DNA from: Cotesia glomerata
Taxonomy: Eukaryota; Arthropoda; Insecta; Hymenoptera; Braconidae
Direction: 5' to 3'
NCBI RefSeq assembly: GCF_020080835.1
Contig: NC_058159.1
Span: 15,377,101 to 15,441,100, forward strand
DNA: 64,000 bases
The notes under the pieces were generated by a model. The model searched no databases, was not told the DNA's origin, and worked only from the letters and a program-made list of their open reading frames with translations. The position numbers and the translations under genes are program-made. Shown piece after piece: positions 57,693-64,000 of this stretch (positions are counted from its first letter, which is position 1; the number at the start of each line of letters is the position of its first letter).

Positions 57693-58187
57693 TTATTTAT
57701 TGCGAGTTCTGGAGATTCTGGACGCCCTTGCTGGGTTATAAGAGAGCCCTTCCGCGTATTGCTCGGTGATTTTATGGCGGACTACAACGTTAAATTTGTA
57801 TCTACTTAATTTGGAGCGCCACTTAGCTTGTCTTTCGGATATACTTACGCTATCTCTTAACCAGGTGATACAAGGGCTACTAGTTATTAGAGTGAAATGT
57901 TTTTGGAGATACGGTCGGAACTGTTGAATCGCGTATACTACCGCGAGGCATTGTTTTTCTACGTCTGTATATCGGGTTTCAGTGTCGTGAAGGACGCGTG
58001 AGACACATGACACTATTTTCTCTCCGTCTTCTTCTAGGTCATCGTCCCCCACTGTCGTCGCTTGACTGAGAATTCCGGATATTCCCGAGTCTGACGCGCT
58101 GACAGCTAGGATGAAGGGTTTGTTGAAATCTGGATATTTTAGGAAAGAATCTTCACAGAGGGCATTCTGGATGTCATTAAATGCCAT
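57693..58187 (-). pseudogene. pol: RNase H domain of element 2, degenerate
   Basis: 'CLAVVYAIQQFRPYL' and 'KWRSKLSRYKF' identify the domain. The usual DAS catalytic motif reads AVSASDSG, and the usual DHKPL/DHQPL segment reads 'SSPCITWL', so key acidic and histidine residues are changed. Separated from RT by a frame break. Confidence 0.7.
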
Positions 58188-58215
58188 TTGTGCTTCCTCT
58201 GTCCATATGAAAGGT

Positions 58216-59160
58216 TTAGTTTTTCACGTAAGATTCGGTAAGATCGGTTATGGGCTTAGCCCTTTCTGTGAAATTTTGGATAAAACGTCGGTAATAATTG
58301 GCAAGTCCCATGAATTTTCTGGCTTCCGTATGATTTCTAGGTCGTGAGGGATTTTTAAGTGATGAAATCTTTTTCGGGTCTGGTTTTATGCCCTCTTTCG
58401 TTATTACTTGGCCTAAATAATCTACTTTCGGACAGAGAAATATACATTTTTCAGGTTGGAGAGTGAGACCCGCTTCTCTCAATCTATTGAATAATCTTTG
58501 AACTCTCACCCCATGTTCTTCTAGGGTTTTACCATAGCTAACTAAATCATCGATATGAATAAATAATTCTGTCCCTTTTAACCCGCTTAAGGTGGAATCC
58601 ATCATTCTTTGAAAGATAGACAGAGCGCATTCTAGGCCAAAAGACATGCAACAATATTCCCAGTGGCCATCTGGGGTAGAAAATGCCGTTTTTGGCGCAT
58701 CTGCGGGATGCATTGGGACCTGGTGGAAACCCATGGCGAGATCGAAGACGCTGAAGAAATTAGCGTCGCCCAACTGGTCTAAAATATCGATAATTAGGGG
58801 TAAAGGATAGGCATCCCCTCTAGTGATTTTATTTAGTTGCCTAAAGTCGATAACCATTCTATATTTTCTTATAGAAGGGTCATTAGATTTTTTTGGTACA
58901 ATCCACAAAGGTGAATTGTACGGAGAGTTAGATTTTCTAATTATTCCCTGTTTTTCAAGATTTTCGACCTGCCTGGCGATTTCTTCCCGATGTTCTGGGG
59001 GAAATCGATACTGTTTTATTCTCACCGGTTCGTTGGTGGTAGTTTCAATCCGGCAGGTGAAATTTTTCGAGCAATCCAGCTTGTCTCCAGGGAGATGAAA
59101 GACATCGTGGTTGTTTTTTATAAGGCTTTGAACTTGTTCTTTTTCTTCTTCATTCAGATG
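58216..59160 (-). pseudogene. pol: reverse transcriptase of element 2, altered active site
   Basis: Open from about 59160 in one frame. RT blocks are clear: 'SPYNSPLWIVPKK', 'YRMVIDFRQLN', 'FSVFDLAMGFHQVPM', 'FGLECALSIFQRMM', and 'KFMGLANYYRRFI' at the end. The catalytic box reads FIHIDDLV, where Y-x-DD is usual, so the aromatic residue is replaced by H. A frame break at about 59165 separates it from the protease region and another at about 58220 from RNase H. Confidence 0.85.
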
Positions 59161-59162
59161 AC

Positions 59163-60290
59163 CTAGGGGTATTTCTGAAGTATGGTCTCAATACGTACTT
59201 CCGGATTGGCTATACGACTAGAATTTTCGATGGAGGGGTCATCGGACTCGTCCCCGTCTGAACTAGGGTTACTGAACTCGAAATCTTCGAGTGCTTGGGG
59301 TCCGATGTCTATGTCGACTGGATTTGAATTAAAATTAATGACCATACACGTGGCATACCCGTCCTCCACCTTGACAACGGCCTCTCCTCCAAGAACTCCT
59401 TCCGGGAGGTTCATTCGAGGGAAGTATCCTTCGCTTTTCTCAAAGTCCTGGACTGGTATTGCCACTACTATTTTCATACGTGGTGGTAATGTATACCGTG
59501 AAGAAGTCTTTGTTTCAAGGCTAAAGGAGGTTGTTTTTGTTGGAGAAAATAACAAAACCAAAGTTTGATTGTCATAAGAGATTTCAGCTTTTTCGGTTTC
59601 AAGGAAATTGTTTCCCAGGATTCCCACTCCGGGGAATGGTAAATTCTCCCGACAAACTTGAAATTCGACTTCGATATTGAGAATTTTTAATTTAACTACT
59701 CCTAGGGTCTCAAAAGTACTGTCGCTGAGACTTCGGAATTTCCTAGTTTTTCCAGTGTCGATAATCGTTTCAGGTTTTAAAGCGGATAGATTGATGAGGC
59801 ACACATCCCCCCCTGTATCGATGAGGAATCGCTGGTAATTACCTAGGAGCAGATTACACGAGATATATACCTTTGGCCCGGTTCCTAGCGCGAGGATCTT
59901 TTGCTCGGGGAACTTTCGTGGGTTGATGATCGGTATTGGTTGAATAGGTCTGTTTTTCATTACTAGAGTGTTCCAGTAAAACGAGATGGTTACACGATTT
60001 TGAATAAAAAATTCATTTCCGAGGATAGCTCTATAACCGCCGGGTGGTTTTGGTACGAGGTGGAACGTTCTTTTAACTCCAAATATTTTTAGACTGATAG
60101 AACCGGTTATAGGCATTGAGCTTGTAGCAATACCTCCAACTTCTCCTGTATTTTCGATGTTACAGAGGACTTCGTCGCATAGTTCTTCGATGCAGAGTAA
60201 GTTAAGGTCGGAACCGGTGTCAAGAAGGGCGTTTACTCCGCCTTTTCGAAGTGCTGGGCTTTGTAGATGGACTGTAAGGCCTCTTCCTGT
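59163..60290 (-). CDS. tandem aspartic protease domains of element 2
   Basis: One uninterrupted minus-strand frame carries two retropepsin-like units. The first has ALLDTGSDLNLLC (DTG at 60221-60213) and later 'AILGNEFF'. The second has FLIDTGGDVCLINL (DTG at 59819-59811) and later 'GILGNNFLETEKA'. They lie about 134 residues apart. Normal gypsy elements have one such domain, which dimerises. Here an internal duplication or a fused pseudo-dimer is suggested. The frame is -1 relative to the gag-like ORF ending at 60293. It ends at 59163 by a stop that looks like decay. Confidence 0.65.
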   Translation of the reverse strand, partial: TGRGLTVHLQSPALRKGGVNALLDTGSDLNLLCIEELCDEVLCNIENTGEVGGIATSSMPITGSISLKIFGVKRTFHLVPKPPGGYRAILGNEFFIQNRVTISFYWNTLVMKNRPIQPIPIINPRKFPEQKILALGTGPKVYISCNLLLGNYQRFLIDTGGDVCLINLSALKPETIIDTGKTRKFRSLSDSTFETLGVVKLKILNIEVEFQVCRENLPFPGVGILGNNFLETEKAEISYDNQTLVLLFSPTKTTSFSLETKTSSRYTLPPRMKIVVAIPVQDFEKSEGYFPRMNLPEGVLGGEAVVKVEDGYATCMVINFNSNPVDIDIGPQALEDFEFSNPSSDGDESDDPSIENSSRIANPEVRIETILQKYP

Positions 60291-60292
60291 AG

Positions 60293-61183
60293 TTAGACAC
60301 TTTGGTTCGTTCTCGCCTGGGCTCGTAGCTCTCCTGCGGTCATCAATTGAGGGTTCTGCTGTTCTGCTGATGACGTCGAGTTGTTCTGGATTGGTTGTTG
60401 TTCCAGTCTCGGTAGAGACGTTGGTTCCGTCATAGTCGATTGATGTTCTAAGGCTTGATTCTGGGAATTTTGTAGAATTGATCGAGGGTATTGATTCTGA
60501 TAACTCCGATATTGACTCCTTGGATACTGCTGGTAATTGCTGAGAGCCCTCGTTGAAGTAGGTGGAGACTGGACGGGCATACTCGCCATTGCCTCCAGTT
60601 GACGAGCGCCCGATCCGTTTAAAGGATCGTACGAGTCTCGACGTTTTCCCTTTGGGCAGAATGGACAGTTGCAGATAATCGAAGGGTCCAATTTGTGCCG
60701 TAATTTTGCCTCTTCCGATTCCTCATCTTCTTCAAAGCGTACCACTCTTTTAGTAGGACCTAGTATTCCCGTGTAGCGATTTTGATTGTAATTTGGGAGA
60801 GTTCGTGGTTGATAATAATTTTGAGTCCTAGGCATATATTGCGTATTTCGCTCGGTTCCGAACGCGAAAGTGGAGCCCATCATTTGTTGTTCTACCTGAT
60901 AACCTGGGCCGTAGTGACTGCCTTCGTACGTGTCAGGAAATGGGTCATCGTAATACCCAGGAGCGCTTGTTCGTGGACTTTGGCTGTATTCTTGATATGC
61001 CAAGGTGCGGGGTAATTCACGATAATTACCACGATCGTCATAATCACGAGAAGATCTCGGCATTTGCGGATAATGTCGGTTACCATCTTGTCCGGGTCGT
61101 CGGTGAAATTCTACTGAGGGTGGAAGTGATTTTCCCGGAAGGCGAAGAAGTCTTGGTTGTCTGCTGGAATGCTCGGTAGCCAA
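60293..61183 (-). CDS. gag-like protein of element 2, C-terminal part
   Basis: 296 codons, rich in Q, N, R, Y and P, ending just before the protease frame. There is no CCHC knuckle, only a short 'CNCPFCPKGK' that might bind metal. It overlaps the upstream ORF by about 70 bases in another frame. RNA binding is inferred from composition and position. Confidence 0.5.
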   Translation of the reverse strand: MATEHSSRQPRLLRLPGKSLPPSVEFHRRPGQDGNRHYPQMPRSSRDYDDRGNYRELPRTLAYQEYSQSPRTSAPGYYDDPFPDTYEGSHYGPGYQVEQQMMGSTFAFGTERNTQYMPRTQNYYQPRTLPNYNQNRYTGILGPTKRVVRFEEDEESEEAKLRHKLDPSIICNCPFCPKGKRRDSYDPLNGSGARQLEAMASMPVQSPPTSTRALSNYQQYPRSQYRSYQNQYPRSILQNSQNQALEHQSTMTEPTSLPRLEQQPIQNNSTSSAEQQNPQLMTAGELRAQARTNQSV

Positions 61184-61506
61184 TTTCTTATTATCCCATC
61201 AAACAATTCGAAATCTTCTACGGCGTTTGGCCCTTCTCCGTTAAAATAGGGGAGGGCATCGTGTAGCTCTTTGGCCAATGTTTGTATTTGAGTTTTAAGA
61301 AGTTCCTCGTTTATAGAGGCGTCGATACGGTAAGTTCTTCTAGCCATGATTCCAAACGGGAAATCGTTTGAACAAGGGACGAAAAACGTTCCTTCTTCGT
61401 CCTCGAAGAGTTCCACGATCCTAGGGTGGTGTAACCTGAGGTAAAATTTAACTATTCCGGGTAAATTTGAATTTAGACGAAGGTTAAGGAGAAAGTTTTC
61501 GCTCAA
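61111..61506 (-). CDS. gag-like protein of element 2, N-terminal part
   Basis: 131 codons from ATG 61506. Contains 'FVPCSNDFPFGIMARRTYRI'. It is likely the start of gag, with the following ORF (60293-61183) reached by frameshift or separated by mutation. No domain is recognised. Confidence 0.45.
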   Translation of the reverse strand: MSENFLLNLRLNSNLPGIVKFYLRLHHPRIVELFEDEEGTFFVPCSNDFPFGIMARRTYRIDASINEELLKTQIQTLAKELHDALPYFNGEGPNAVEDFELFDGIIRNWLPSIPADNQDFFAFRENHFHPQ

Positions 61507-62966
61507 AGAACTCGAAATAAAGGAAAATAAAAAAAAATCGAATTTTATATGATTTAAATCGCGATGTATTTTTATCGGTCACTAGGTAAGTAGGTCACAG
61601 CTGTAGAGTACAATACACCGGATAAAAAGATTAGTTATCGTGTGTATAGAGTTGCAGTATGTTGAGTACGGACGGATAGACACGGAAGAGTTGAAAAACG
61701 TGTGTTTACTATAAGCAATTTCGAGATAGCAGTAAAAGAAGAATCGAATATTTTAATCAGACAGTAATGAAAAAGAAATTTTTATTAATTGTCGGCGAAT
61801 TTAATATATAAGAAAAAAACGACAAAACAAAAAAAATTTTTTCTCCTGTTTTTTTTTTTTTTTTTTTTTTGAGTTTGGCTTTCTAGGATTTGGAAGAAAG
61901 ATGATTAACCAAAAATTTAAGTTTTTAGGTTCGGGGTGGATCTTTAATATTGTTTCGTAAAGTTCATCAACGGCCGTAACGTTTTCTGTGATCTTTGGCC
62001 CACCAGCCTTTTTATCGGTCACGTAATAAAAAATTTTATGGCCTCTACAAATCAAACAAAAGAAAAAAAATTTTATTTTTTCTTATTTTGGTAAAAATTT
62101 ATTTTTAGCCAAGTAAAAGTGTGATCAAGGGGAGGTGCTAAATTCAAAGCACCTTTCCGTTGATTTGAGTTTTATGAAAATTTTCTCAGCTAAAGAAAGT
62201 GCTTTTTAAGCACCTTTCCAGAACTGGGAAACTTTCGTGTAAGAGAAGGTGCTAAATTTAAAGCACCCTTCTCGTAATATGTAAGTATAAATGTAAAGGT
62301 TCAAAATAATTTTTTTTTCCAAAATAAGTCCTTGTTAACTAGTGATGAAGGACAAGGATAAACTTCTATAAATAAAATTTGAATAATAGAATTTAAAAAT
62401 AACACTCGTAAACTGCTTAGTTATTAAAAGAATTCTTTAAATGGACGTATAATATTTTTGCTGACAAGAGGTGCACGTGCGAGTCTGCGTGATGCGAGCC
62501 GCACCTCGAATAAAGAAACGTCAGCGAATCTTTATTCTATTATTTAGACTAAGAGAAGAAAGTTATAATAGAAGGTGAAAAAGATAATGAAAAGAAATGA
62601 TTTTATTTTAAATTTTATAACTCCTTTAAATAAATGAAAAGAAAATTCTTTAGCAAATTATGAAAAAAACTTTGATGTGAACAAAAAAAAAATGTTAAAC
62701 AAAAATTAAAATTTCTGCAGTTAATGGTATATATATAAAAAAAATTTTAAGAATTTTAAATGAGACTTGAAAATTTATAAAATTTAAGAATAAAAGATAC
62801 TGATAATTTTTAGTTTTAAGAAAGCGATTCTTAAACTGTCAAAACTAGAGTTTACTTAACAGTGGAATTTACTTGAGAAAAAAAAATGGAAATAGATCGA
62901 GAAAGAAAAGAAAAATAATTTTTTGACAATTTAAGTTTTCTCAAACGAAAGTTAAATAATTTCGTA
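61507..62966 (-). other. long leader of element 2
   Basis: 1.4 kb between the primer site and gag without a supported ORF. It includes 'aagcacctttcc' words repeated at about 62145-62265 in both orientations, which could fold, and a T-run at 61850-61870. Confidence 0.5.
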
Positions 62967-62990
62967 CTCGAAATCCCACCGCTGCCACCA
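62967..62990 (-). other. primer-binding site, tRNA-Leu type
   Basis: The minus strand reads TGGTGGCAGCGGTGGGATTT followed by CGAG, the complement of a tRNA-Leu 3' end including CCA. The preceding ...AACA (62995-62992) would be the LTR end. Confidence 0.75.
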
Positions 62991-62991
62991 G

Positions 62992-64000
62992 TGTTCTTTA
63001 TGTTATGTCCAAGGGCGTTTTTAGAGCGGTAGCGTAAACGGTGGAGGTTTGGACTAACAGTTTAAAGAATACGCAACGGAGGTTTTAATTCCGTTGTTTA
63101 ATTATTTATGTGGGACGTTTTCGACGGACGAATTTACCACGCCTTCGTTTGAGACTGATTACGGATTTTATTAAGAATAGATGTACTTACTCTTTGCAGG
63201 ATTTTCAGTTATTACCTGATCCGTGATTCCGGGGCTGCTGTTAGCGCCTTTTCCTGGATTGGGGCTATCTGATTGGTCCTTGCAGCGGATGGATTAGGAT
63301 GGAATTGGGCTGCTTATTTTACGGGCTTCATATTTTGTGAAATGAACTGATCTAAAACTGATTTCACTTTTATTTAGATTTATTTTTGTAAACGCCAAAA
63401 CTTACACTTTCACAAATTTGGTTTTAACGTAATTTAATTAAATGAATTTTAATAATTTGATTGAGCTAATGTCCTCCAGTCCCCCGTAGGGTAAAGTGCG
63501 CAAAATTAGCTTTTAGGAAATTTTGAATAAACTTACTGGCCGAATTCTCGCCTAAGTGCAGGGCAAATTAGAACTTTGAGAATACGACTCTCTAAGATAC
63601 TTAAAATTAATACGTGGCCTGCCGGTTGAACCGCGTCCAAACTTCCTTTAAGTGCGGTGCAAATTAAAGCAAAGGACTCTACAAGGCACGGGCTCGTCAG
63701 TTAAACGCGGAAGTCGAATTAACCAACTAAGACAAGGCGTTGGCTTTTGATCGCCTTTTTAAATTCTCGCGGTGCTGAGGTTGCAGAAGTCCCCGCTAGT
63801 TAACCAGCAGTCGCGTAGCTTCTATTTTATTGTGGCTTTCGCGCATGGAGAAGTCTTTCATCTGCGCGGACGATTTAAATTTAAAAAAAGGGAAGAGAAA
63901 AATTTAAAATTTTTCTTGAAATTTTATTCTTGGTGGAAGTAATTTTTCCTTAATTCAAATTATCATAAATACTTGATACAATAAATTTTTATATTAGATC
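62992..64000 (-). repeat. 5' LTR of element 2 (partial)
   Basis: Inferred from the primer-binding site. At least the 1 kb to the window edge lacks ORFs and has AATAAA on the minus strand near 63370. The start of the LTR and the partner LTR are not in the window. Confidence 0.5.

Larger units (their letters stand above)
56141..64000 (-). mobile_element. second, decayed Ty3/Gypsy element on the minus strand (tRNA-Leu primed)
   Basis: Read on the minus strand: a 5' LTR from beyond the window to about 62992, primer-binding site 62990-62967, leader, gag-like ORFs, PR-PR-RT-RNase H, then a region leading into the gap. Frames change repeatedly (near 59165, 58220 and 57650), so it is defective. Its sequence is not close to copies 1 and 2. 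Integrase, any env and the 3' LTR are not visible. Confidence 0.85.

Overview
This window is AT-rich, repeat-dense eukaryotic DNA with short GT-AG introns. It looks like an insect, and most probably a parasitoid hymenopteran. That assignment is an inference from the mobile-element types (chuvirus-type and errantivirus-type envelope genes in Ty3/Gypsy elements, an ankyrin/PRANC-like protein, a FLYWCH-MULE gene, an R1-clade-like LINE) and not from a marker gene. Two 100-base runs of N (41941-42040 and 56041-56140) are assembly gaps.

The main content is a giant LTR retroelement present twice. Copy 1 (2371-20680, 18,310 bp) is complete. It has two 801-bp LTRs with only three differences seen by eye, a tRNA-Lys-type primer site, a poly-purine tract and an AAAAA duplication in a minisatellite. 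Copy 2 (42041-56040) lies between the two gaps and starts inside gag. Sense order is gag, a UUUAAAC -1 frameshift site, pol (PR-RT-RNase H-insert-IN), an ankyrin protein with a PRANC-like C-terminus, about 3.8-4.1 kb without a sense ORF, a chuvirus-type glycoprotein, and an errantivirus/baculovirus-F-like Env. Splice acceptors sit just before each glycoprotein ORF and strong donors lie in the 5' leader, so spliced subgenomic mRNAs are likely. In both copies the sense-ORF-free stretch holds antisense, intron-containing genes. One is a shared array of four exon/intron units. The other is a cassette that differs between the two otherwise near-identical copies (14731-15136 in copy 1, 50875-51526 in copy 2). 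Each copy is broken in different genes.

Between the copies (20681-41940) lies a likely host or domesticated-transposon gene, a six-exon FLYWCH-MULE transposase-like gene (23792-35990). Its first intron is filled by a 3.6-kb AT minisatellite and its last intron by palindromic repeats, a tRNA-like remnant and a LINE fragment inserted in a (CA)n tract. Short minus-strand exons (450-545, 1138-1265, 36388-36578) and a decayed plus-strand gene (39981-41001) are unidentified host gene pieces. Several foldback/MITE-like elements are scattered throughout.

The right end (56141-64000, minus strand) is a second, decayed Ty3/Gypsy element primed by tRNA-Leu. Its pol carries two aspartic-protease domains in tandem in one reading frame. 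Its RT and RNase H have altered catalytic motifs, and its integrase end is lost in the gap.
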